From NCBI GenBank assembly GCA_017445995.1, contig JAFSRT010000010.1:1-61629 (forward strand): 61,629 nt of DNA, given 5' to 3'. The stretch comes from Clostridia bacterium. GTDB taxonomy: Bacteria > Bacillota > Clostridia > Christensenellales > Borkfalkiaceae. This document shows positions 27,673-35,858 of the stretch, piece by piece. The translations under genes were made by a program, and so were the position numbers. The first letter of the stretch is position 1. Every line of letters begins with the position of its first letter. The notes beneath the pieces are model-generated. The model saw nothing but the letters and a program-made list of their open reading frames with translations. It was not told the DNA's origin and searched no databases.

Positions 27673-28736
27673 GTGAAAGTTTAGTAAGTATTATAGTTCC
27701 CGTTTATAACGTTGAAAAATATTTATCGAGATGTATTGAAAGTATTATCGGGCAATCGTATAAAAATATCGAGATAATTTTAGTCGACGACGGGTCAATA
27801 GATTTAAGTCCGCAAATCTGCGACGAATACGCGAAGAAAGATTTTCGCATCAAGGTAATACATAACGAAAATAAGGGCGTTTCATCGTCGAGAAACTGCG
27901 GGATAAAAAATGCATCGGGCAAGTGGTGTACTTTTGTCGATTCGGACGATATAATTCCGAAAGACGCGATAATGCTACTCGTAAACTCTGCCGAAAAGGA
28001 AAACGCACAGTATTGTTTCGGCGGGTATACTTCACTTATGAACGTTTCGAACGTTGTTTATAATCAATACGTAGCGGATAGTTTTACCTTAAAAGATACA
28101 AATTATTTCGATAGGTTTTTTAAAACTATATTTTTTGCGTTGTGGGCAAAATTATTTTTAAGAGAAATCATAGTAGATAACGGTATTTTATTTGATGAAG
28201 ATATATCTAACAACGAAGACTATATTTTTAATTACAGATATCTCTATTTCGTTGATAAACTGTCGTCAGTTAATAATTCGGTATACTATTATAACAGGTT
28301 AAACCATAATAGTCTTGCATTAAAATACAATACTGAATATTACCGTTACAGAATTATTCAATTTAATATTTTTCTTAAAATACTTAACAAGAACGCAATA
28401 AAAACGAATTCCGAAAAAGTAGACTATCTTTTTTCAGATATTATGGGCGTAGTTAATTATTACGCATGGCATTGCGATTTTGAAGAGTTTTCGTCGCGCT
28501 ACCGTTTATTAAAAAAAGAATATTTATCGGCATTTGACTTCTTAAAAGAAGATATAGAAAAAAACGGTGATTTTAATAATCTTTTTTCTATGACGGATAA
28601 AGAGATATACACACTCGGCAGAAAGGCTAAGAGAAAAGAAGTGCCGATAGTAAAGCGACTATTAAGACCTTTTACCAAATTATTAGGATTTTTAAAATAC
28701 AAATATATTTACAAACTAAAAAAAGGCTGTAAATAA
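27669..28736 (+). CDS. Family 2 glycosyltransferase
   Basis: A 355-residue GT2 protein: VSIIVPVYNVEKYLSRCIESIIGQSYKNIEIILVDDGSIDLSPQICDEYAKKD, then FVDSDD as metal site. Its N-terminal domain is close to that of the 25300 gene, suggesting paralogy, while the C-terminal parts differ. Coupled to the polymerase gene by a 4-nt overlap. A basic C-terminal segment (RLLRPFTKLLGFLKYKYIYKLKKG) may touch the membrane surface. Confidence 0.92.
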   Translation: MSESLVSIIVPVYNVEKYLSRCIESIIGQSYKNIEIILVDDGSIDLSPQICDEYAKKDFRIKVIHNENKGVSSSRNCGIKNASGKWCTFVDSDDIIPKDAIMLLVNSAEKENAQYCFGGYTSLMNVSNVVYNQYVADSFTLKDTNYFDRFFKTIFFALWAKLFLREIIVDNGILFDEDISNNEDYIFNYRYLYFVDKLSSVNNSVYYYNRLNHNSLALKYNTEYYRYRIIQFNIFLKILNKNAIKTNSEKVDYLFSDIMGVVNYYAWHCDFEEFSSRYRLLKKEYLSAFDFLKEDIEKNGDFNNLFSMTDKEIYTLGRKAKRKEVPIVKRLLRPFTKLLGFLKYKYIYKLKKGCK

Positions 28737-28839
28737 TAATAGATAATTAAGATAAAAATCAATAGTTTTTTAGAATTATAAAATATAGCGTTATTATAAT
28801 ATAAATAATAAACTGACATGCATGACAGGAGAAGATTTA

Positions 28840-30360
28840 ATGGCGGAAAAAAATAGTGTTCAACAGCAAGAGGACTTAAAAGATCTTTCTAATAAAACCA
28901 TATCGGGAATGATATGGAAATTCGGCGAAAGGATTACGGCACAATTAGTATCTACAATAGTTGCTATTGTTCTTGCCAGAATACTGATGCCGGCAGATTA
29001 CGGCGTCGTTGCACTTGTAACGATTTTTATAACCATCTGCAACGTATTTGTTTCAAGCGGGTTCGGGTCGGCTTTAATACAGAAAAAAAATGCAGACAAT
29101 GTGGATTTTTCTTCGGTTCTTTACATTTCTGTTTTATTTAGTGTAATTTTATATCTTATTTTATTTTTTGCATCACCGTTTATTGCATCATTTTATCATA
29201 ATGAATTGATAAGTCCCGTTTTAAGGGTTATGGGCTTAAGATTGCCTATTGCTGCAATAAATTCTGTTCAGCATGCGTACGTTGCAAGAAAGATGGAATT
29301 TAGAAAATTTTTTGTGGCAACAATTTTCGGTACTATTATTTCAGGGGTTGTAGGTGTATGGATGGCAAAAGCCGGTTACGGCGTATGGGCTTTAGTTGCA
29401 CAGTACAACATAAATGTTATTATAGATACGGTGATTCTTGGAATAGTTATAAAATGGAAGCCTGATTTAGTGTTTTCATTTAAAAGAGTTAAAAGTCTTT
29501 TTGGATTTGGCGGTAAAATATTATTAAGTGCTCTAATAGATACGGGATATCATCAATTACAAGGTCTTATTATCGGTAAAAAGTTTTCTAGTGAAGATTT
29601 GGCCTATTATGAAAAAGGACAACAATTCCCATCACTGATTGCATCCAATATTAATGTGTCTCTTAACGGAGTATTATTATCTTCAATGTCTAAATTGCAA
29701 GATGATAGAACTAAAATTAAGGATGCTACTCGAAAATCTATTAAACTTTGTTCTTTTATTCTTGTTCCTTGTATGATGGGACTTGCAGTTGTCGGAGAAA
29801 ATTTTGTTCACGTTTTGCTTACGGATAAGTGGATGTTTATGTTGCCATTTTTATATATTTATTGTGTAAGTTATTCTTTTTGGCCATTACATACTGCAAA
29901 TTTGACTGCCATACAGGCAATCGGACGAAGCGATTTGTTTTTGATATTAGAAATATGTAAAAAAGTTATAGGTCTTGTTTTTATAATAATTGCAACGATA
30001 TTCGGCAATCCGTTTTGGATTGCAATGACGGCAGTATTTACTATGGTAACGAGTTTTTTGATCAATGCATTTCCTAACAGGAAATTATTGCATTACGGGT
30101 ATTTGGAGCAAATTAAAGATATCACACCTTCAATTATAATGTCGATTATTATGGGTATACCGGTTTATTTTATGAATTATATTAATATGTTTAGACCATT
30201 GATTTTAGCATTACAGGTAATTACCGGCATTATCCTTTATATAATAATAGCAAAAATTTCTAAGAATAAAGAATATAACTATTTAATAAAAAAAATAAAA
30301 TCTTATAGAAAGGATAAAAAGAGAGAAGAAAAAATTGATAGTGATATTCAGATATTATAA
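28840..30360 (+). CDS. Wzx-like flippase (lipopolysaccharide exporter family)
   Basis: A ~506-residue multi-spanning protein of the MOP superfamily (RfbX/WzxC-like): KTISGMIWKFGERITAQLVSTIVAIVLARILMPADYGVVALVTIF at the start and about 12-14 hydrophobic segments. It should flip the undecaprenyl-linked repeat unit outward. I place the start at 28840 because AGGAGA is 7 nt before this ATG, whereas the ATG at 28822 has none. The gene is visibly more A+T-rich than the rml genes and is preceded by a ~100-bp non-coding gap, consistent with separate acquisition. Confidence 0.92.
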   Translation: MAEKNSVQQQEDLKDLSNKTISGMIWKFGERITAQLVSTIVAIVLARILMPADYGVVALVTIFITICNVFVSSGFGSALIQKKNADNVDFSSVLYISVLFSVILYLILFFASPFIASFYHNELISPVLRVMGLRLPIAAINSVQHAYVARKMEFRKFFVATIFGTIISGVVGVWMAKAGYGVWALVAQYNINVIIDTVILGIVIKWKPDLVFSFKRVKSLFGFGGKILLSALIDTGYHQLQGLIIGKKFSSEDLAYYEKGQQFPSLIASNINVSLNGVLLSSMSKLQDDRTKIKDATRKSIKLCSFILVPCMMGLAVVGENFVHVLLTDKWMFMLPFLYIYCVSYSFWPLHTANLTAIQAIGRSDLFLILEICKKVIGLVFIIIATIFGNPFWIAMTAVFTMVTSFLINAFPNRKLLHYGYLEQIKDITPSIIMSIIMGIPVYFMNYINMFRPLILALQVITGIILYIIIAKISKNKEYNYLIKKIKSYRKDKKREEKIDSDIQIL

Positions 30361-30420
30361 ATTTTGAAAATATCTACTTGATAACAAAATAAAAACGGAG
30401 AGAATTAAGGCGGGAAAATT

Positions 30421-31530
30421 ATGGAGAAAAAAATATTAGTTACAAAATCGTCAATGCCAAAAAAGGAAGAATTTTTTGAAGAAATCAGCGATTTATGGGA
30501 AACTCATTGGCTGACAAATATGGGTGTTAAACACCAAACGTTACAAAACGAACTTAAAAAATATTTAGGTGTAAAAAACATTGATTTATTGACGAACGGA
30601 CACATGGCGCTTGAACTGTCAATGCAGGCATTAGGATTATCCGGAGAAGTTATAACGACTCCGTTTACTTTCGCGTCCACTACACACGCTATTATAAGAA
30701 ATAGACTTACTCCCGTGTTTTGCGACGTCAATGCAAATGATTTTACTATTGACGTAGATAAAATCGAAGATCTTATTACGGATAAAACTTGTGCTATTAT
30801 CCCTGTACACGTGTATGGTAATATATGTGATATAGAAAAAATACAAGATATTGCAAAAAGGCACAACTTAAAAGTCATCTATGATGCGGCACATACTTTC
30901 GGTGTTAAATATAAAGGAGAAGGTATCGGTTCTTTTGGAGATGTTTCTTGTTTTTCTTTTCACGCCACAAAAGTTTTTAACAGTATCGAGGGTGGTGCGG
31001 TTTGTTATATTGACGAAGAATTCGGAAAAAATATTTACGAACTAAAAAACTTCGGTATTCATGGGCCTGAATCGGTGACTGCAGTTGGGGCAAATGCAAA
31101 GATGAACGAATTTTGTGCGGCTTTCGGCTTGTGTAATTTGCGCCACGTTGATGACGACATAGAAAAGAGAAAAATTATTTACGACAGATATAAAACGCAT
31201 TTAAAAAATATAGACGGGATTAAACTGAACCCTGTTCAAAAAGACGTTCAGCCTAACTATGCATATTTTCCTGTCATTTTCGATAAAGCGAAATTTGGGG
31301 CGAACAGAGACGAAATATTCAGTAAATTAGCAGAAAACGGAATAGGTGCAAGGAAATATTTCTATCCGATAACGAATAGTTTCGAGTGTTTTAAGGGGAT
31401 ATACAATCCTGCCGACACACCTGTTGCACTTCAACTTTCACTTAACGTTTTAACTTTGCCATTATATCCTGATTTAGAATTAGAAGACGTGGATAGGATT
31501 TGTAAAATTATTTTAAGCTTAAAAAAATAG
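30421..31530 (+). CDS. DegT/DnrJ/EryC1-family sugar aminotransferase
   Basis: A 369-residue PLP-dependent aminotransferase: HWLTNMGVKHQTLQ near the start, TTPFTFASTTHAI, YDAAHTFGV (PLP-ring Asp) and the Schiff-base Lys in SFHATKVFN. It should transfer an amino group to a keto-deoxy nucleotide sugar, perhaps a product of dTDP-4-keto-6-deoxyglucose made by RmlB, as in VioA-type enzymes; this substrate link is inference. A second sugar derived from the rml intermediate would then enter the polymer. It lies 60 nt after the flippase gene. Confidence 0.9.
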   Translation: MEKKILVTKSSMPKKEEFFEEISDLWETHWLTNMGVKHQTLQNELKKYLGVKNIDLLTNGHMALELSMQALGLSGEVITTPFTFASTTHAIIRNRLTPVFCDVNANDFTIDVDKIEDLITDKTCAIIPVHVYGNICDIEKIQDIAKRHNLKVIYDAAHTFGVKYKGEGIGSFGDVSCFSFHATKVFNSIEGGAVCYIDEEFGKNIYELKNFGIHGPESVTAVGANAKMNEFCAAFGLCNLRHVDDDIEKRKIIYDRYKTHLKNIDGIKLNPVQKDVQPNYAYFPVIFDKAKFGANRDEIFSKLAENGIGARKYFYPITNSFECFKGIYNPADTPVALQLSLNVLTLPLYPDLELEDVDRICKIILSLKK

Positions 31531-31554
31531 TTTATTAAGTTTATAAAATAACTT

Positions 31555-32715
31555 ATGGAAGAAAAGGGCGTTTATAAAAACTTAATATCTTTACTTAAAG
31601 GGCACTTTACGGGAAATAAAGAAAATATAGGCGATATTACCGACGAAAAACTGTCGCTTCTTTTTTCCGTTGCAAAAAAACACGATATATTAGGTATTGT
31701 CGCCAGCGAACTTATCGAAAAAGGTTATATTGATAAAAATACAAGCGGGTATTCAGCCTTTTCAAAAGCCTTGTTTATCGATTTTGCAAGGTATGAGAGA
31801 ATTAACTACGATAAGGAAGAATTATACGCTATTTTTTCGGAAAATAAGATATATTTTATTCCGCTTAAAGGCGTCGTATTAAGAGAATACTATCCCGTTA
31901 AAGAACTTCGTACAAGTGCGGATATTGATATTTTAATAGATAAAAAAGACGTAAAATCCGCACTTTTAGCACTTAAAGAGAAAGGGTATAAGGTCGGTAA
32001 ACTTGCAGAACACGACGTATCGGTAGAGTCGCCGTCAGAAACGGGAATAGAACTTCATTACAGACTATTAGAAAGGGACGTTAAAACCGAAAAACTGTTA
32101 TCAGACGTTTTTATAACGTCGAAAAAGGACGGGTATAGATTAACTCTATCCGATAAAGACTTTTTGCTTTTTTATATGGCGCATACCGTTAAGCATTTTT
32201 TGGAAGGCGGGTGCGGAATACGTTCTGTTCTCGACGCGTACGTTATTAAAAATAAAATGGGGATTAACTACGAAGATTATCGGGATGTTTTGGAAAAAGC
32301 GGGGCTATATATCTTTACGAAAGAGTTTTACCGCCTTGTTTCCGTGTGGTTTAACGGCGAAAAATACGATGACAAAATTGAAGTTTTGGAAGATTTTATT
32401 ATCCGTGGCGGAGTTTACGGGAACACAGAACAACGCGTTAAGATAGGAACTGCCAACAAAAAATCGGGATTTAAGTATTTTTTATCGCGCGTGTTTATGC
32501 CGTTAGAGAGAATGAAAGGAACAAACTCTTACCCGATATTAAATAAAGCGCCATATCTGTACCCGTTTTGTCTGGTACATCGCTGGTTTAAGATATTATT
32601 CGGAAAAGGAAGAAAGAAGGCAAAGCGTGAACTTGAAATCACGAAAAATCTTAAAAGCGAAGAGAAAGAAAAGATACAAAAAATGCTTGAAAGCGTAGGA
32701 CTTAATAAAAAATAG
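31555..32715 (+). CDS. Nucleotidyltransferase-fold protein (NTP_transf_5 type)
   Basis: A 386-residue protein with IYFIPLKGVVLREYYPVKELRTSADIDILI: the KG motif and the DXD metal pair of an uncharacterised nucleotidyltransferase family (near residues 105-126), followed by a helical region with HTVKHFLEGG. Family members are often found in polysaccharide and peptide-modification clusters; their reaction is not firmly known. There is no Shine-Dalgarno, and TATAAA lies 8 nt before the ATG, so a leaderless start is possible. It is the last gene before the infC promoter; no clear terminator separates them. Confidence 0.8.
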   Translation: MEEKGVYKNLISLLKGHFTGNKENIGDITDEKLSLLFSVAKKHDILGIVASELIEKGYIDKNTSGYSAFSKALFIDFARYERINYDKEELYAIFSENKIYFIPLKGVVLREYYPVKELRTSADIDILIDKKDVKSALLALKEKGYKVGKLAEHDVSVESPSETGIELHYRLLERDVKTEKLLSDVFITSKKDGYRLTLSDKDFLLFYMAHTVKHFLEGGCGIRSVLDAYVIKNKMGINYEDYRDVLEKAGLYIFTKEFYRLVSVWFNGEKYDDKIEVLEDFIIRGGVYGNTEQRVKIGTANKKSGFKYFLSRVFMPLERMKGTNSYPILNKAPYLYPFCLVHRWFKILFGKGRKKAKRELEITKNLKSEEKEKIQKMLESVGLNKK

Positions 32716-32734
32716 AAAAACTCTATAAAAAAAG

Positions 32735-32763
32735 TTGACAAAGCAGAAAAAAAGATTTATTAT
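32735..32763 (+). promoter_or_regulatory. Sigma-A promoter of infC operon
   Basis: TTGACA (32735-32740), 17 nt, TATTAT (32758-32763). Confidence 0.85.
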
Positions 32764-32769
32764 ATTAAG

Positions 32770-32942
32770 GCTTAAGAAGAAGAGACCCTTCTCGCCGACG
32801 GTTATAACCAATCGGCTCGATACGAAAAATTGCTTACCGTATATAAATGCGGTGGACTGTTTTTTAGTATACACGGGGTTTACTTTATGTTAAGTAGCCC
32901 TTATTTTTTTGGGGCGAGAAAAAATAAAAGAGGTATACTACA
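32770..32942 (+). promoter_or_regulatory. infC leader, L20-type attenuator
   Basis: A structured ~170-nt leader. At 32876-32910, GGGTTTACTT pairs with AAGTAGCCC, followed by TTATTTTTTT: an intrinsic terminator upstream of infC. TTCTCGCC at 32789-32796 is complementary to GGCGAGAA at 32913-32920, and ACCG/CGGT pairs lie between, so alternative folds are possible. In Firmicutes, leaders of infC-rpmI-rplT operons are bound by ribosomal protein L20, which promotes termination; this position and architecture match. The L20 binding itself is inferred. Confidence 0.7.
32876..32910 (+). terminator. Leader terminator before infC
   Basis: Stem of GGG/CCC plus TACTT/AAGTA with a six-base loop, then an almost pure T tract. 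It would stop transcription before infC unless the leader refolds. Confidence 0.75.
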
Positions 32943-33455
32943 ATCAAAAAAGAACATCAAATCAACGAAGAAATCAGGGACAACGAACTTCGCGTTATCG
33001 GAGAAAACGGCGAACAACTCGGCATAATGTCTGCAAGGGAAGCGCAGGCGATAGCGGACGAACAGGGGCTTGACCTCGTTAAGATTTCGCCGAACGCCGT
33101 TCCGCCCGTTTGCAAACTGATGAACTATAATAAATATATGTTTGAATTGACGAAGAAGGCGAAAGAAGCCAAAAAGAATCAAAAAATCGTTGAAATCAAA
33201 GAGATATGGCTTTCAATGACGATTGACGTAGGCGACCTGAACGTTAAGGCAAAACAGACGCAAAAGTTTTTATCGCAAGGGAACAAAGTCAAAGTTTCGA
33301 TTCGTATGCGTGGTCGTCAGATGGCGCACTCGGAGATGGGTCTTAACGTAATGACGAGATTTTTCGAGATGGTAAAAGATTTTGGCACGATGGAAAAGCA
33401 ACCGCTTACCGAAGGCAGAAACATATGGATGATGCTTTCACCTATAAAGGCGTAA
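32943..33455 (+). CDS. infC: Translation initiation factor IF-3, ATC start
   Basis: A 170-residue IF-3 when read from ATC at 32943. The frame upstream of the first ATG (33027) encodes the conserved N-terminal IF-3 segment HQINEEIRDNELRVIGENG followed by EQLGI, so the ATG start would delete ~28 conserved residues. GAGGT stands about 8 nt before ATC 32943, and no ATG, GTG or TTG is available there. Rare start codons are known for infC and allow IF-3 to limit its own translation. The C-domain with SIRMRGRQMAH is complete. IF-3 binds the 30S subunit and checks start-codon pairing. Confidence 0.9.
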   Translation: MKKEHQINEEIRDNELRVIGENGEQLGIMSAREAQAIADEQGLDLVKISPNAVPPVCKLMNYNKYMFELTKKAKEAKKNQKIVEIKEIWLSMTIDVGDLNVKAKQTQKFLSQGNKVKVSIRMRGRQMAHSEMGLNVMTRFFEMVKDFGTMEKQPLTEGRNIWMMLSPIKA

Positions 33456-33489
33456 ATAAAAAAATACAATAAAACGGAGGGTAAACACT

Positions 33490-33687
33490 ATGCCTAAAAT
33501 GAAAACGAAAAGTGCTGCTAAAAAACGTTTCAGAACGACAGCATCGGGCAAGATTAAAAGGTCTTGTTCGGGAAAGAACCACATTTTAACCAAAAAAGAC
33601 AGAAAGAGAAAGAATAACTTATGCGCTGGCGCATACGTAGACGAAACGCAAGAAAAAACGATAAAAACACTTATCTACAATAAGTAA
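33490..33687 (+). CDS. rpmI: 50S ribosomal protein L35
   Basis: A 65-residue basic protein starting [24 protein letters not shown], the L35 signature, and containing [14 protein letters not shown]. It lies between infC and rplT, the usual Gram-positive order. CGGAGGG precedes the ATG. Confidence 0.98.
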   Translation: MPKMKTKSAAKKRFRTTASGKIKRSCSGKNHILTKKDRKRKNNLCAGAYVDETQEKTIKTLIYNK

Positions 33688-33710
33688 TCGGACGGAAGGA
33701 GGATAAGATT

Positions 33711-34061
33711 ATGCGTATTAAAAGAGCAGTAAACGCAGTTAAAAAGCGTAGAAAGATATTAAGACTTGCCAAAGGTTATTTTGGCGGAAGAAGTAAAAGA
33801 TACAGAGTAGCAAGAGAAGCCGTTATGAAAGCGCAGATGTACGCTTATATCGGCAGAAAAGCGAAGAAACGCGATTTCAGATCTTTATGGATTGCGCGTA
33901 TCAACGCGTCTTGCCGTCTTAACGGTATTTCTTACAGCAAATTCATGTACGGTTTAAAGAAAGCGGGAATCAACTTAAACAGAAAGGTTCTTGCGGAAAT
34001 CGCCGTATCCGACGCACAGGGCTTTACCGCGTTAGTTGAGAAAGCAAAGAAAAGTTTATAA
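33711..34061 (+). CDS. rplT: 50S ribosomal protein L20
   Basis: A 116-residue protein: [31 protein letters not shown] and [13 protein letters not shown] are typical L20 segments. It binds 23S rRNA early in assembly and, in related bacteria, represses its own operon through the leader ahead of infC. A GGAGG ribosome binding site is present. Confidence 0.98.
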   Translation: MRIKRAVNAVKKRRKILRLAKGYFGGRSKRYRVAREAVMKAQMYAYIGRKAKKRDFRSLWIARINASCRLNGISYSKFMYGLKKAGINLNRKVLAEIAVSDAQGFTALVEKAKKSL

Positions 34062-34069
34062 AAACTATT

Positions 34070-34097
34070 AAAGCCTACTTTTTTGTAGGCTTTATTT
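34070..34097 (+). terminator. Intrinsic terminator after rplT
   Basis: AAAGCCTAC, loop TTTTTT, GTAGGCTTT, then a T-rich tail. It ends just before the next start codon, so the methyltransferase needs read-through or its own promoter. Confidence 0.8.
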
Positions 34098-34106
34098 AGG
34101 TTTCAG

Positions 34107-34850
34107 ATGATTATTTCAAAGCAAAACCAGTTAATAAAACAGATAAAAGCGTTATCGGACAAAAAGGAACGGGACAGGTCGGGGCTATATATAGCGGAAG
34201 GCGTAAAATTAGTTAAAGAAGCGCTGTCCTTTCCTTGCAGGATATTCGCGCTTATAGGCACTTGCGACGGGATGGCTAAACTTGCCGAAACAAGGGGCGA
34301 GAGAGTGGAAGAGGTAAGCGAAGAAGTTTTTTTATCGGTTTCCACCGAAAAATCACCGCAAGGCGTTATGGCGGTCATCTATAAACCCGAAAGTTTTATA
34401 GTAAACGAAGGGGACAGGTGTTTATTACTTGACGACGTGCAAGACCCTAATAACGTCGGCGCAATAATCAGAACTGCCGCCGCGACGGGGTATAATACGG
34501 TTTATTTAACCGATAACTGTGCAGACCCGTATTCGCCGAAATCAGTCAGGGCGACAATGGGCGGGATATTCAGGGTCAACGTCGTTTACGCCGATAGGAA
34601 TAATCTTTTAAAAACGATAAAAAAACCGCTTATCGTTGCCGATATGGGCGGGGAAAATATAGATACTTTTCGCGGTAGCAAAGAGTTTTGTTTGGTTATC
34701 GGGAACGAGGGCAACGGCGTTTCAGAACAGATACGGAAAAAAGCAAAATACACGGTCAGTATTCCTATGGAAAACGGCGTTGAAAGTCTTAACGCGGCAG
34801 TTTCCGCGGGGATACTTATGTATCAGTTAAAAAACAGTATAAGGAGATAA
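34107..34850 (+). CDS. SpoU/TrmH-family RNA 2'-O-ribose methyltransferase
   Basis: A 247-residue protein with an N-terminal substrate-binding domain (~residues 1-95) and the knotted SPOUT domain: LLLDDVQDPNNVGAIIRTAAATGY (motif 1), LVIGNEGNGVSEQI (motif 2) and SIPMENGVESLNAAVSAGILMYQ (motif 3). It methylates a ribose 2'-OH in tRNA or 23S rRNA using S-adenosylmethionine; the target cannot be told. Placement beside rplT is common in Firmicutes. AGG lies 7 nt before the ATG. The next gene begins 3 nt after its stop. Confidence 0.92.
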   Translation: MIISKQNQLIKQIKALSDKKERDRSGLYIAEGVKLVKEALSFPCRIFALIGTCDGMAKLAETRGERVEEVSEEVFLSVSTEKSPQGVMAVIYKPESFIVNEGDRCLLLDDVQDPNNVGAIIRTAAATGYNTVYLTDNCADPYSPKSVRATMGGIFRVNVVYADRNNLLKTIKKPLIVADMGGENIDTFRGSKEFCLVIGNEGNGVSEQIRKKAKYTVSIPMENGVESLNAAVSAGILMYQLKNSIRR

Positions 34851-34853
34851 AAA

Positions 34854-35591
34854 ATGTCAGGACATAGCCATTCGGCAAACATTGCAGTAAAAAAGGCAAA
34901 AGCAGACGCAATAAAGGGCAAGATTTTCACGAAAGTCGGCAGAGAAATCGCCGTTGCGGCAAAAAACAATCCCGACCCTTCGACTAACAGTAAACTTGCG
35001 GACGCAATCGCAAAAGCGAAATCGGTCAATATGCCTAACGACAACATAAAGCGTTGTATTGCAAAAGCGTCGGGCGAACTTTCGGGCGCTAATTTCGAAG
35101 AATTGACTTACGAAGGATACGGCCCTGCGGGTAGTGCAATCATTATTAAAACTTTAACGGACAATAAAAACAGGACGGTCGACTACGTAAGAACTACTAT
35201 GAGAAAACACGGCGGTTCTTTAGGCAACGCCGGTTGCGTATCGTTTACGTTTACGAATACGGGCGTTATCGTTATCGAACGCACCCCTGATTTATCGGAA
35301 GATACCGTTATGGAATACGCGTTGGACGCGGGAGCGGACGACGTTATTACTATGGACGACGCTTTCGAAATCCACACAAGCCCGTCTTCTTTTTCGGACG
35401 TAAGAAAATATCTCGAAGAAAAGGGGCTTAACTTCTTCGAAGCGGAAATAAAAATGCTTCCGCAAAATATGATTACTTTATCGGGCGACGATTTGGCAAA
35501 GTTCCAACGCTTAATCGACGCGCTTAACGACCTTGACGACGTTCAGGATACCTTCCATAACGTCGACTTGCCGGAAGACGAAGAAGAATAA
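34854..35591 (+). CDS. YebC/PmpR family protein
   Basis: A 245-residue protein beginning MSGHSHSANIAVKKAKADAIKGK, a variant of the family start, with the usual three domains and conserved NMPNDNIKRCIAKASGE, YEGYGPAGSAIIIKTLTDNKNRT and KHGGSLGNAGCVSFTF. Members are described as DNA-binding regulators or as translation factors acting at proline-rich stalls; which applies here is open. AAGGAG precedes the ATG. Confidence 0.95.
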   Translation: MSGHSHSANIAVKKAKADAIKGKIFTKVGREIAVAAKNNPDPSTNSKLADAIAKAKSVNMPNDNIKRCIAKASGELSGANFEELTYEGYGPAGSAIIIKTLTDNKNRTVDYVRTTMRKHGGSLGNAGCVSFTFTNTGVIVIERTPDLSEDTVMEYALDAGADDVITMDDAFEIHTSPSSFSDVRKYLEEKGLNFFEAEIKMLPQNMITLSGDDLAKFQRLIDALNDLDDVQDTFHNVDLPEDEEE

Positions 35592-35599
35592 TTAAATAA

Positions 35600-35725
35600 A
35601 TCTGAATAAAAAGGCAGTTTTGGGCGATAATATTTTTATCGGGGGTAAAGGTAACCTTTATTCACTAAAATTACCGAACTATTTACCACCGTTTTTATAT
35701 TTCGTATAATACGGTGGTTTTTTAT
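35600..35725 (+). ncRNA. Candidate structured RNA ending in a terminator
   Basis: Downstream of yebC there are several short hairpins in a row: CGATAA/TTATCG, TAAAGGT/ACCTTTA, and a terminator stem ACCACCGT/ACGGTGGT followed by TTTTTTATT (35685-35724). It could simply be the yebC 3' UTR; no known RNA family was recognised. Confidence 0.3.
35685..35724 (+). terminator. Intrinsic terminator after yebC
   Basis: ACCACCGT pairs with ACGGTGGT across a partly paired loop, with a T run after. Confidence 0.8.
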
Positions 35726-35743
35726 TGCCGTACGGTGCGAAAA

Positions 35744-35776
35744 AAAAGGGCGATTGATACCGCCCTTTTATTTTTT
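35744..35776 (+). terminator. Second intrinsic terminator
   Basis: AAAAGGGCG, 8-nt loop, CGCCCTTTT, then ATTTTTTT. A tandem terminator just upstream of the protease gene region. Confidence 0.85.
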
Positions 35777-35858
35777 TATAAAAAAATTTTAAAAATAATA
35801 TATTTTTAATAAAATTTGTGATAAAATATAAATAAGATAAAACCGAAAGGAGAAAAAA

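Noticed and set aside
32830..33027. 65-residue frame in the infC leader
   Set aside because: It overlaps the leader terminator and the IF-3 N-terminus in another frame; no protein signature.
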